The translations under genes were made by a program, and so were the position numbers. From Rhodanobacter sp. LX-99 (lineage in GTDB: Bacteria; Pseudomonadota; Gammaproteobacteria; Xanthomonadales; Rhodanobacteraceae), in contig NZ_JAHFVL010000001.1 in the NCBI RefSeq assembly GCF_018599185.1, positions 2,170,001 to 2,234,000 on the forward strand: a DNA stretch of 64,000 nucleotides. The letters run 5' to 3'. The notes under the pieces are model-generated. The model was not told where the DNA came from, searched no databases, and saw only the letters and a program-made list of their open reading frames with translations. Positions 42,454 through 50,435 of the stretch are shown here, in pieces; within the stretch, counting starts at the first letter, position 1, and each line of letters opens with the position of its first letter.

Positions 42454-45227
42454 GTTCCGCTCCCGGCGACCTGCGCCGCGTCGTGGGGTTGTCCGCAGGT
42501 CGCGTCGATCTGTTCGATGGCGCCGATGCCGCGCCGGTTCTCGGCGCGAGGCTGCAGCCGGTAGGAGAACGAACAGACCCGGGCGAGATCCTGATCCTGC
42601 CACTGCACGTTGAGGCGGCCGGTTTCATGGGCGGTACGCACCATGATGCGGCCGGCCTGGCCGACCACGCCGATCGGCTGGCCTTGCTCGTCGGTGACTT
42701 CCGCCCCGAACGGCAGCGTCGCGCCGTTCGGCAGGTGCGCCTGGATCAGCACGAAATGCCCGCTCTCGCTCTTGAACTTCACCATCACCACGGCGCCGGC
42801 GCGCGGCGCCACCTCGGTGCTGGTGCTGTCCAACTGCACGTCCAGCGGCAGGCCGGTGGGATCGATGCTGATCGTGTTGAGGATGTAGGGCGTGACGTAC
42901 GGCACCAGCGCGTAGCCGGCATGGTCGATGCGCACGCCGGCCGCGTTGCCGACGCGCGCGCCCGCGGCGTCCGGCGCCTGCACGATCGCCACGGTGTCGC
43001 CCAGCGGCTGGCCGAAGGTGACGCCGCCCGGGTGCGCGACGATGCCGCCGGTCGCGCCCAGCGAAGCCTGCGAGTAACCGCTGCCCGCGCCGAAGCCGGC
43101 GTTGAGTTGCGCGTAGCTGCCGCGGTAGCCGGCGTTGACGCTGCCGGTGCTGCCCGCGCCGCCCGCCTGCCTGCTGTCGTGCGTGGCGGTGACGCCGTAG
43201 TTGAAGCGGTCGTCGACGCCGGCGGTGCCGCCCAGCGTGGCTTGTTCCTGCATGCCGCCGTTGCCGTCGCGGGTGAGCGTGCCGGTGAGGTTCGGGGCGT
43301 GCCGGCTGCTGCCCAGCGGAATCGTGAGGTTGAGCATGTAGCGGTTGTCGCTGCGTCCGAACAGGTCGCGCTCGCGGCTGGCCGAGAGGCTGTAGTTCAT
43401 CCGGCCGATCGAGTTGTTGTAGCCGACCTGGAACTGGGTGTCGGTGCCGCTGCGGTTCCAGTAGTCGCGGGCCGAGCCGTTGAGGTAGAGCGAGCCGCCG
43501 CGGCTGCCCAACTGCTGGCTGAGGGTGAGGCTGAAGCTGTTGCGCTGGCGGTCCACGCCAGCCGGCACCAGGTAGTCGCGGTAGTCGCCGCCGGCCAGCG
43601 CGGCCTGCTGCGCCGGGGTCAGCAGGTCCGACACCGGCACGCCGTTGATCGTCAGCGGCCGGGCCGGGCCGGCCGCGAACACCGGCAGGCCGCGGCGCGC
43701 GTAGTCGCGCGCCCGCGCGGCGTCGCCCAGGGCGAGGTAGCCGCTGGTCGAGTAGCGGTAGGCGGCCACGCTCAGCGAGGTGCCGGTCTGCGCCAGCGTC
43801 TTGCTGTAGCTCAGGCGCACGCTCTGGCCGGACAGCGTGTCCAGGCCGGGGATGCGCGTGCGCGCGGTGGTGACGTCCATGGCGAACGCGCCATAGCGCG
43901 TGTTCAGCGCGCTGCCCAGCAGCAGGGCACCGTAGCCGGGCGAGCCTACCGCGCCGGCGTAGCCGGTCAGCAGATTGGAGAGGCCGCGCTGCACGGTGAC
44001 CTGTACCACGTTCGGCTTGTTTTCGATCGTCTCGTCGCGCAGCTGGCCGGCGGCCACGCCGAAGCGCGTCACGCCCGGGCGCAGCAGCTGCGGCACCGAG
44101 GCGTACGGCACCGAGAAGGTATGCACGCGGCCGTTCGCCTCGGCCACGCTGACCTCGAGATCGCCGCCGTAGCCGGTGGCGTACAGGTCGTCGATGACGA
44201 ACGGGCCGGGCGCCACGGTGGTCTGGTAGATCACCATGCCGTTCTGGCGCACGGTCACCTTGGCGTTGCTGTCGGCGACGCCGCGCACGGTGGGCGCGTA
44301 GCCGCGCAGCGACTGCGGCAGCATGCGGTCGTCGGTGGCCAGCTGCACGCCGCGCAGGCCGAAGCTGTCGAAGATTTCGCCGCTGGTCCACGCGTCGCCC
44401 AGGGTCAGCTGCGCGCGCAGCTGCGGCAGGTCGCGTTGCGCGTAGGTGGCGATGTTCTGCCAGTGGCGGCCGGAACGCATGCCGCCGGCACCGGTTTGCC
44501 AGTTCAGCGAGGAGTTGTGGCGCAGGTGCCAACGGCCCAGGTTCAGTCCGGCGTTAAGGCCGAGGTACGACGAAGTCTGCGTCAGGCCCCCGCTGCGGGT
44601 GCGGTAGCTGTTGAAGTTGTAGTTGAGCAGGCCGGCGTTCACCCCGGCATCCCAGTACTTCGGGTCGACGTAGCCGCGCGCCTGCTGTCCCAGGTAGGCC
44701 TGCGGCACGCTGGTGTCCAGGCGCAGGTCGGACATCGCGAAGCTCATGCTGGCGCCGGGAATCACGCTGGCGATGTCGACGCAGACGCGGTCGTCGGCCA
44801 GGTCGGCGGTGACGCGTGCCGACAACTTGTCCGGGTGCAGCCCCAGCCGATCGAGCAGCGCCGGGGTCACGCAGGGCGTGGCGCTGGCGTCGGCCGATGC
44901 CGCGGCGAAGCGCACGTCGGTGCGGCCGGCGGCGCCGCCGTTGAGGAAGAGGTCGACGCTGTAGCTGCCGGCGGGGATGAAATCGCCGCGTTCGAAGCGG
45001 GACAGGTCGGTGGTGTTCTGGCCCGCGCCGGAGAGCAGGCTGCGGTCGAAGCTGGCGTCCATGGCGTCGACGGCGTGCGCGCCGGCATCCGCACCCGTCG
45101 TCGCCGCGGCGGCGACATGGCCGCCCCAGCCGCACAGCGCCAGGCCGACCAGCGCGGACAGCAGCCGGCGGCGGGCGACGGGTTGGTGTCCGCCCGCAAG
45201 CGCGGCGCTGGCGCGCCCTGGCTTCAC
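42450..45227 (-). CDS. Fimbrial outer-membrane usher protein
   Basis: 925 residues with a GTG start (45227) that overlaps the chaperone stop as GTGA; the frame is open further upstream only as a shadow of the chaperone gene. A signal peptide is followed by the usher N-terminal domain (FDRSLLSG ... DLSRFERGDFIPAGSYSVDLFLNG), the 24-strand barrel with plug (SYSKTLAQTGTSLSVAAYRYSTSGYL and DVTTARTRIPG), and the C-terminal domain (LPFGAEVTDEQGQPIGVVGQAGR ... CSFSYRL). It forms the outer-membrane pore that orders and secretes pilin subunits delivered by the chaperone. Confidence 0.95.
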   Translation of the reverse strand: MKPGRASAALAGGHQPVARRRLLSALVGLALCGWGGHVAAAATTGADAGAHAVDAMDASFDRSLLSGAGQNTTDLSRFERGDFIPAGSYSVDLFLNGGAAGRTDVRFAAASADASATPCVTPALLDRLGLHPDKLSARVTADLADDRVCVDIASVIPGASMSFAMSDLRLDTSVPQAYLGQQARGYVDPKYWDAGVNAGLLNYNFNSYRTRSGGLTQTSSYLGLNAGLNLGRWHLRHNSSLNWQTGAGGMRSGRHWQNIATYAQRDLPQLRAQLTLGDAWTSGEIFDSFGLRGVQLATDDRMLPQSLRGYAPTVRGVADSNAKVTVRQNGMVIYQTTVAPGPFVIDDLYATGYGGDLEVSVAEANGRVHTFSVPYASVPQLLRPGVTRFGVAAGQLRDETIENKPNVVQVTVQRGLSNLLTGYAGAVGSPGYGALLLGSALNTRYGAFAMDVTTARTRIPGLDTLSGQSVRLSYSKTLAQTGTSLSVAAYRYSTSGYLALGDAARARDYARRGLPVFAAGPARPLTINGVPVSDLLTPAQQAALAGGDYRDYLVPAGVDRQRNSFSLTLSQQLGSRGGSLYLNGSARDYWNRSGTDTQFQVGYNNSIGRMNYSLSASRERDLFGRSDNRYMLNLTIPLGSSRHAPNLTGTLTRDGNGGMQEQATLGGTAGVDDRFNYGVTATHDSRQAGGAGSTGSVNAGYRGSYAQLNAGFGAGSGYSQASLGATGGIVAHPGGVTFGQPLGDTVAIVQAPDAAGARVGNAAGVRIDHAGYALVPYVTPYILNTISIDPTGLPLDVQLDSTSTEVAPRAGAVVMVKFKSESGHFVLIQAHLPNGATLPFGAEVTDEQGQPIGVVGQAGRIMVRTAHETGRLNVQWQDQDLARVCSFSYRLQPRAENRRGIGAIEQIDATCGQPHDAAQVAGSGT

Positions 45228-45967
45228 GGCGCAATCGTGCCCTGGTAGGAGGTCGCGGCGCCGAAATCGTTGAGGACCGTGTAGGCGACCACGGTGCCGG
45301 CCGCCGGCGCGCGGTGCAGGTTCTTGATCGGCAGGCGCAGCGTCGACAGCGGCGCGACCATGCCGTTGCCGGGCGCGTACGCCACGTTGTCGACGTTCAG
45401 CGACAGCTGGCTGAAGGTGATGTGGTACGGCGTGGGGTTGCGCGCCACCAGCGCGTAGCCCGCGCCATCGGCGGCCACGGTCCAGGTGACCTGCTTGGCG
45501 GCGTCGAGCGAATCGCCAGTCAGTCCGGCCGGGCGGAAGAACAGCTTCAGCCGCGAGCGCACGGCGAACTGCAGCGTGTTCTGCGCCTCGCCCGGTTTCG
45601 TCGCGGGCTTGGGCGGGATCTCCAGCACGTTCAGCCAGAACAGCGATTCGCGATCCTTCGGCAACGGCTGGTTGGTGTAGACGATGCGCAGGCTCTGGCC
45701 CTTGCCCGCATTCATGCGGAACAGCGGCGGCGTGATGAGGAACGGCACGTTCGCCGTATCGGGCGTCGACGCCGGGTTGCCGTCGTCGATCCACGCTTCG
45801 ACCAGCGCCGGCTGGCCGCCATCGTTGCTCAGGCGCACGGTGACCTCGCCGTTCGCGGCCGGGAACACCACACGGGTACCGGCGATCACGACACTGGCGT
45901 GGGCGTTGGTCAGGGCCAGGCAAAGCGTCAGCAGCCCCGCGCCGAGAGCGCAGACGAGTTTGTTCAT
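45224..45967 (-). CDS. PapD/FimC-type periplasmic pilus chaperone
   Basis: 247 residues. The signal peptide ends at NAHAS; the first domain has VVIAGTRVVFPAANGEVTVRLSN with the conserved Arg, and the family signature LPKDRESLFWLNVLEIPPKP is complete. The second, shorter domain ends PAAGTVVAYTVLNDFGA. It donates a strand to pilin subunits in the periplasm and targets them to the usher. It lies 61 bp downstream of the pilin and overlaps the usher start. Confidence 0.95.
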   Translation of the reverse strand: MNKLVCALGAGLLTLCLALTNAHASVVIAGTRVVFPAANGEVTVRLSNDGGQPALVEAWIDDGNPASTPDTANVPFLITPPLFRMNAGKGQSLRIVYTNQPLPKDRESLFWLNVLEIPPKPATKPGEAQNTLQFAVRSRLKLFFRPAGLTGDSLDAAKQVTWTVAADGAGYALVARNPTPYHITFSQLSLNVDNVAYAPGNGMVAPLSTLRLPIKNLHRAPAAGTVVAYTVLNDFGAATSYQGTIAP

Positions 45968-46028
45968 GGGGTGACGGATCCGGAGAGTGAGGCCGCAGCC
46001 GGCACTGCCGGCCGCGGCTGCAAGCGGC

Positions 46029-46583
46029 TTACAGGTAGTTCATCGTGAATTCGACGCTGGTGTTCGCCGAGCCCGCGCCTGCCGCGCCGCCGACGGCGAC
46101 GTACTGCGCCGAGTAGTTCATGGTGGCGGCGCCGCCCGAGAGTGCGACGACCTGCGAGTTCTGCGCTGTCGCCGTGCCGTTGTTCAGCGGCATCACCTGG
46201 TCGCTGCCGTTCAGCAGCTGGATCTCCACGTTGGTGGCCGCGCCGACGCCGGTGAGCTTCAGGTTGCCGGTGGTGGCGTCGATGTTGGCGCCGGAGAACT
46301 GGGTCTGCACCGTGCTCAGGGCCGAGTCGCAGCCGGTGATGTTCAGGGTGAACGGGGTCTTGTTGGCAGTGTTGCCCGCCGTGCCAAGCACCGGCGCCAG
46401 CACCAGCGGCAGGGTCACGTTCTTGGTGGCCTGCGTGCCGTAGGCCGTGTTCTCGACCTTGCAGGTCTGGCCCACCACCTGGCCGGTGATGTTGATGGTG
46501 CCGTCGACGGCCTGGGCGGTCGGGGCGAAGCCGGCGGCGGCCATGACGGCGACCAGCGCAGTGGAAAGCAGGGTCTTGTTCAT
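46029..46583 (-). CDS. Major type 1 fimbrial subunit (pilin)
   Basis: 184 residues from ATG 46583 with AAGGA upstream. Signal peptide to about residue 25 (FAPTAQAVDG). Mature protein VDGTINITGQVVGQTCKVEN, with the paired Cys (QTCKV and ITGCDSAL), and the C-terminal strand SVEFTMNYL with the penultimate Tyr are pilin hallmarks. It polymerises by donor-strand exchange through the usher. It is the promoter-proximal gene, behind a sigma-54-type promoter. Confidence 0.93.
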   Translation of the reverse strand: MNKTLLSTALVAVMAAAGFAPTAQAVDGTINITGQVVGQTCKVENTAYGTQATKNVTLPLVLAPVLGTAGNTANKTPFTLNITGCDSALSTVQTQFSGANIDATTGNLKLTGVGAATNVEIQLLNGSDQVMPLNNGTATAQNSQVVALSGGAATMNYSAQYVAVGGAAGAGSANTSVEFTMNYL

Positions 46584-46718
46584 TGCTTGCGGTGTCCTTG
46601 ATGAGTGTTGGTTGGTGATGGCTTGTGCTGCTGGCGGAGGCAGGCGGTCGCCTGGGTCGACGGGCCGCGGCCCGGCGCGCGTCGCGCCATGGGAAAGTCC
46701 CCCCGGACGATCGACCTG

Positions 46719-46736
46719 AAGCAATACCCATGCCAA
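46719..46736 (-). promoter_or_regulatory. Near-consensus sigma-54 (RpoN) promoter of the fimbrial operon
   Basis: On the minus strand the sequence reads TTGGCATGGGTATTGCTT. It fits TGGCACG-N4-TTGCW with one mismatch, and the GG and GC doublets are exactly 12 positions apart (-24/-12). Transcription would start near 46709, leaving a leader of about 126 bp before the pilin ATG. Upstream lie two direct repeats AACGATTAC (46749-46757 and 46804-46812) and an ACACG-N3-CGTGT palindrome (46811-46823) that could bind the required enhancer-binding activator. Confidence 0.6.
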
Positions 46737-46910
46737 ATAATGCGCGTAAACGATTACTTCAGACACTAGGCCGATCACTGCGATGTAGAAATTGAGACAG
46801 GACAACGATTACACGCGACGTGTAGGCAATCCCTGACAAATTTCGGCACCGGAAAATGCGAACTGCGTCACTTATCTTGACAAGCATATCACGCGGTTTT
46901 TACGAATTTA

Positions 46911-46926
46911 GTCAAGTCTGCTTGAC
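46911..46926 (+). promoter_or_regulatory. Palindromic operator 1, GTCAAG-N4-CTTGAC
   Basis: Perfect 6-bp arms around TCTG. The right arm supplies a TTGACA -35 element (46922-46927). It is the first of two near-identical palindromes with centres 47 bp apart, in front of the operon that encodes an XRE repressor. A related CTTG-A-CAAG sits at 46876-46884. Confidence 0.6.
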
Positions 46927-46956
46927 ATGAGGCGGTGCCTTCCCGTACTTTGCGTT

Positions 46957-46974
46957 TGTCAAGTTTGCTTGACA
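46957..46974 (+). promoter_or_regulatory. Palindromic operator 2, TGTCAAG-N4-CTTGACA
   Basis: Perfect 7-bp arms around TTTG; the inner 12 arm bases are identical to operator 1. It lies about 180 bp above the membrane-protein gene at 47157 and just before a strong AAGGAG. The pair is the likely autoregulatory site of the XRE protein encoded at 47911-48108. Confidence 0.6.
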
Positions 46975-46996
46975 TTTACCGGCAAGGAGAATCGCC

Positions 46997-47017
46997 ATGA
47001 ACATGGGTCGCATCTGA
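46997..47017 (+). other. Six-codon mini-ORF with strong ribosome-binding site
   Basis: AAGGAG (46984-46989) stands eight bases before an ATG that opens a six-codon frame (MNMGRI, then TGA). It is 23 bp past the second palindrome and 140 bp before the operon's first gene. It may be a leader peptide or the remnant of a lost gene. Apart from the elements listed, the 573-bp gap 46584-47156 shows nothing else I can name. Confidence 0.35.
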
Positions 47018-47156
47018 TTTTCCCTTTGCCGGCATCGGGCCCGGCGCTGGACAGCGGTGCTGTCGTGCTGGCCCATGCGACGGCCGTAGCGAACAGCGGG
47101 CGAAATTCCAGCCGACGCCGGACGACTTTCCGAAATCGCTCTGCAAGGAGTACGCG

Positions 47157-47768
47157 ATGCCTCGCCTTTCCGACAAGCAGTACCAGCGGCAGTCGATGCT
47201 GGCGATGGCGGCATACGTCGCCGTCATGCTGGGGGTCTGGCCGTTGGTGCGCACGGTGACCGGGCTGCCGCTGAAGATGCTGCTGGCGCTGGCGCCGGTG
47301 TTGCCGATGCTCTACATGATCGGGCTGATGGCGCGGCGCATCCGCGACAGCGACGAGCTGGAGCAGCGTACGCACCTGATCGCGCTGGGCGCGGCCACGG
47401 GCCTGGTGGGTGCGCTCAGCATGATCGGCGGATTTCTCGCGTCGGCCCGGGTCTGGCCTGTGGATGGCACGATCCTGATCTGGGTCTTTCCGGCGCTGAT
47501 GTTCTGCTACGGCATCACGCGCTGGTGGGTGGCGCGCCGCTATGGCGTGAGTCTGTCCTGCGATGATGAAAGCCGCATGCCGCTGTACCGGCGCTTCCTG
47601 CTGATGGCGGCCATGTTGGGCGTGTCCGCGTGGTGGTTCCGGCGATCGCTGGACGACAGCAGCCTGGGCACGCTGTGCGGCATCGCCGTGGGGTTCGCCG
47701 TGCTTGGCCTGGTATTCGGCATCGCGCGCTGGCGCCGGCGTCATCCTCATGTCGAGGAGCTGCCGTGA
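47157..47768 (+). CDS. Polytopic membrane protein of the XRE-NatAB operon
   Basis: 203 residues with AAGGAG seven bases before the ATG. About six hydrophobic helices, including AYVAVMLGVWPLVRTVTG, LLALAPVLPMLYMIGLMAR and GTILIWVFPALMFCYGITRWW; a conserved-looking cytoplasmic turn RRIRDSDELEQRTHLIALG follows the second. Similar proteins are often paired with a small XRE regulator in proteobacteria, but the role is unknown. Its stop overlaps the next small gene (GTGA). Confidence 0.75.
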   Translation: MPRLSDKQYQRQSMLAMAAYVAVMLGVWPLVRTVTGLPLKMLLALAPVLPMLYMIGLMARRIRDSDELEQRTHLIALGAATGLVGALSMIGGFLASARVWPVDGTILIWVFPALMFCYGITRWWVARRYGVSLSCDDESRMPLYRRFLLMAAMLGVSAWWFRRSLDDSSLGTLCGIAVGFAVLGLVFGIARWRRRHPHVEELP

Positions 47769-47914
47769 AGATGAACCCGCTGGCCAGGCGCCATCTGCAC
47801 GAGTTCGTTCCCGCCACGCCCGGCTGCACGATCGCCGATCTCGATCATGTAGCCGGATATGCCGCCTGGGCAGCTGGCGCGGCGCGGGCGGCGGTCACGC
47901 GGCGCCATCGATGA
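47765..47914 (+). CDS. 49-residue protein coupled to both neighbours
   Basis: GTG start at 47765 overlaps the upstream stop (GTGA) and its TGA (47912-47914) overlaps the ATG of the XRE gene (ATGA). The product starts MKMNPLARRHLHEFVPATPG and ends in an Ala-rich helix (YAAWAAGAARAAVTRRHR). The overlaps on both sides and its fit inside an otherwise gapless operon support translation. No family recognised; possibly a second ligand-sensing or membrane-peripheral piece of the regulator. Confidence 0.55.
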   Translation: MKMNPLARRHLHEFVPATPGCTIADLDHVAGYAAWAAGAARAAVTRRHR

Positions 47915-48108
47915 ACAACCACGTACGCGAACTGCGCGGCGAACAGAGCTGGTCGCAGGCCGATCTGGCCGAGCGGCTGGACGTGTCGCGGCAGACCGTC
48001 AACGCGATCGAGACCGGCAAGTACGATCCCAGCCTGCCGCTGGCGTTCAGGATCGCGAAATTGTTTGGCCGTCCGATTGAATCGATTTTCGTACCGGGTG
48101 AGGAGTAG
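47911..48108 (+). CDS. Small XRE-family helix-turn-helix repressor
   Basis: 65 residues, a stand-alone Cro/CI-type HTH: RGEQSWSQADLAERLDVSRQTVNAIETGKYDPSLPLAFRIAKLFGRPIESIF. This subgroup (YdaS/YgiT-like in size, with the NAIETGKYDPSLPLAF signature) usually represses its own operon. The twin palindromes at 46911-46974 are its likely targets. It is translationally coupled to the 49-aa gene and lies 3 bp before the hydrolase gene. Confidence 0.9.
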   Translation: MNNHVRELRGEQSWSQADLAERLDVSRQTVNAIETGKYDPSLPLAFRIAKLFGRPIESIFVPGEE

Positions 48109-48111
48109 GGC

Positions 48112-49689
48112 ATGGCATTGAATGGACGTACCGCGATCCGCATCGGTGCGGTGGTCGTGGGCCTGGGTTTCCTGGCGTGGAACCAGATGCGCAGCAGGGA
48201 ACCGGCCACGGCACCTGCCGCACCGGCGGTCGCTTCGGTGGTCGCGGCCAAGCCGCAGCCGCCCGCGAAGGCGCCGACCTGGCGGCTGGGTTCGCTGACG
48301 CTGACCGCGTGCGAACTGGCGCAGCCGAACAGCGGGCTGAGCACGGCGGCGTGGTGCGCCGAGTTCCCGGTGCCGGAAAACCGCGCCGATCCGCACAGCC
48401 GCACGATCAAGCTGAAACTGGCGGTGCTGCGCTCGCGTGCGCAGGTGGCCAGCCCGGACATGCTGGTGTTCCTTGCCGGCGGCCCCGGCCAGGCAGCGAC
48501 CGACTCGGCGGGCCTGGTGGCGTCCGTGCTGAAGCCGCTGCTGGCGCACCGCCACGTCGTGCTACTGGACCAGCGCGGCACCGGCGGTTCGAATGCGCTC
48601 GATTGCAAGGAGTCCGCCGAGACGGTGACGCCTGCCGACGACAGCACGTTCGACGCCGACAAGTTGCGTGCCGCCGCCGCCGACTGCCTGCGGCAGCTGG
48701 CCGGCCGTGCCGACCCGCGCTACTACACCACCACGATCGCCACGCAGGACCTGGAGGATGTGCGCAAGGCGCTTGGCTCACCGCCGCTCGACCTGGTCGG
48801 CGTGTCGTACGGCACGCGGATGGCGCAGCAGTACCTGAGGCGTTTCCCGGATGCCGTGCGCAGCGTGGTGCTGGACAGCGCGGTGCCGAATTCGCTGGCG
48901 CTGGGCGAGGATTTCGCGCGCAACCTGGACGACGCGCTGAAGGCGCAGTTCGCCCGCTGCACCGCCGAACCGGCCTGCAAGAAGCAGTTCGGCGACCCGG
49001 ACCAGACCCTGTACCAGCTGCGCGATGCGCTGCGCGCGAATCCGCACCAGGTCAGCTTCCGCGACCCGCAGAGCTACCAGACGGTGAAGCGGATGCTGGA
49101 CGAGGATTCGCTGGCCAGCGTGGTGCGCATGTTCGCCTACACGCCGGCCACCGCCGCGCTGCTGCCGCTGTCGATCGACGCTGCCGCGCATGGCGACGTC
49201 GGCCCGCTGCTGGGCCAGGCCAAATTGCTGTCCGGCGAATTGTCCGAGCTGATGGGCAGCGGCATGCAGTACTCGGTGATCTGCAGCGAGGATGCCGACC
49301 TGCTTGCGGCGCGGCCGCAGGACGCGCAGACCATCCTGGGTACGCGCATGGTCGACGCTTTGAAAGCGGTCTGCACGGTATGGCCGAAGGGCACGCGTCC
49401 GGCCGATTTCCACCAGCCGCTGAAGACAGGCAAGCCGATGCTGCTGCTGGCCGGCCAGTACGACCCGGTGACCCCGCCGCGCTACGCCGACGAGGTGGCG
49501 AAAGGCCTGCCGAACGCGCGCGTGCTGGTATTCAAGGGCCAGGCGCACGGCGTGATGGCAGCCGGCTGCGCGCCGCAACTGATCCAGCACTTCGTCGAGA
49601 AGCTCGACCCGAAGACGCTGGACGCGAGTTGCCTGGACCGCCTGCAACCCACGCCGATCTTCATCGACTTCAACGGTTCGACCCCTTAA
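48112..49689 (+). CDS. Alpha/beta hydrolase, TAP/prolyl-aminopeptidase type
   Basis: 525 residues with an N-terminal helix (IRIGAVVVGLGFLAWNQ), so exported or membrane-anchored. The oxyanion motif LAGGPGQAA, nucleophile GVSYGT, acid GQYDPVTPP and His in GQAHGVMAAGC make a complete catalytic triad. The C-terminal TAP-like domain and the capped middle part resemble SlpD/SlpE-type tripeptidyl aminopeptidases. It probably cleaves N-terminal residues from small peptides outside the cytoplasm. Location just before NatAB suggests that it handles or matures what the exporter moves. Confidence 0.88.
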   Translation: MALNGRTAIRIGAVVVGLGFLAWNQMRSREPATAPAAPAVASVVAAKPQPPAKAPTWRLGSLTLTACELAQPNSGLSTAAWCAEFPVPENRADPHSRTIKLKLAVLRSRAQVASPDMLVFLAGGPGQAATDSAGLVASVLKPLLAHRHVVLLDQRGTGGSNALDCKESAETVTPADDSTFDADKLRAAAADCLRQLAGRADPRYYTTTIATQDLEDVRKALGSPPLDLVGVSYGTRMAQQYLRRFPDAVRSVVLDSAVPNSLALGEDFARNLDDALKAQFARCTAEPACKKQFGDPDQTLYQLRDALRANPHQVSFRDPQSYQTVKRMLDEDSLASVVRMFAYTPATAALLPLSIDAAAHGDVGPLLGQAKLLSGELSELMGSGMQYSVICSEDADLLAARPQDAQTILGTRMVDALKAVCTVWPKGTRPADFHQPLKTGKPMLLLAGQYDPVTPPRYADEVAKGLPNARVLVFKGQAHGVMAAGCAPQLIQHFVEKLDPKTLDASCLDRLQPTPIFIDFNGSTP

Positions 49690-49700
49690 GGAGCGGCGTC

Positions 49701-50435
49701 ATGATCGAGGTAAGGGATTTGCACAAGGCGTTCGGCACGGTGAAAGCCGTCGACGGCGTCGGCTTCACCGCCCGCGACGGCGAGATCACCGGTCTGCTCG
49801 GCCCCAACGGCGCGGGCAAGACGACCACCTTGCGCATGCTCTACACGCTGATGACGCCCGATCGCGGCCAGGTGCTGGTGGACGGCATCGACGCGGCGGT
49901 CGATCCGCTCGGCGTGCGCCGCCAGCTCGGCGTGCTGCCGGATGCGCGCGGCCTGTACAAGCGGCTTACTGCGCGCGAGAACATCGACTACTTCGGGCGC
50001 CTGCACGGCTTGCCGGAGGACCTGCTGGCGAGCCGGCGCGAGGCGCTGGTCAAGGCACTGGAGATGGACGACATCGCCGACCGGCGCACCGAGGGCTTCT
50101 CGCAGGGCCAGCGCGTGAAGACCGCGATTGCCCGCGCGCTGGTGCACGACCCGCGCAACGTGATCCTCGACGAGCCGACCAACGGCCTCGACGTGATGGC
50201 CACGCGCGCCTTGCGCCAGTTCATGCTGCGGCTGAAGGGCGAAGGCCGCTGCGTGCTGTTTTCCAGCCACATCATGCAGGAGGTCGCCGCGCTGTGCGAC
50301 CGCATCGTGGTGATCGCGCACGGCCGCGTGGTGGCCGACGAATCGCCGGACACGCTGCGCGCGCAGACCGGCGCGGCCAACCTGGAGGATGCATTCGTGA
50401 AGATCATCGGCACCGACGAGGGACTGGCGGCATGA
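49701..50435 (+). CDS. ABC transporter ATP-binding protein, NatA type
   Basis: 244 residues from ATG 49701, 11 bp after the hydrolase stop. Walker A GPNGAGKTT, an altered signature GFSQGQRVKTAIARALVHDP, Walker B VILDEPTNGLDVM and switch SSHIMQEV are present. The wording matches NatA, the ATPase of Na+ or peptide-type ABC-2 exporters. Coupled to the permease gene by ATGA. Confidence 0.92.
   Translation: MIEVRDLHKAFGTVKAVDGVGFTARDGEITGLLGPNGAGKTTTLRMLYTLMTPDRGQVLVDGIDAAVDPLGVRRQLGVLPDARGLYKRLTARENIDYFGRLHGLPEDLLASRREALVKALEMDDIADRRTEGFSQGQRVKTAIARALVHDPRNVILDEPTNGLDVMATRALRQFMLRLKGEGRCVLFSSHIMQEVAALCDRIVVIAHGRVVADESPDTLRAQTGAANLEDAFVKIIGTDEGLAA

Noticed and set aside
45228..45923. Apparent chaperone-usher fusion frame (1157 codons)
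   Set aside because: The first 232 codons are an out-of-frame shadow of the chaperone; the GTG at 45227 gives a signal peptide and the normal usher start.
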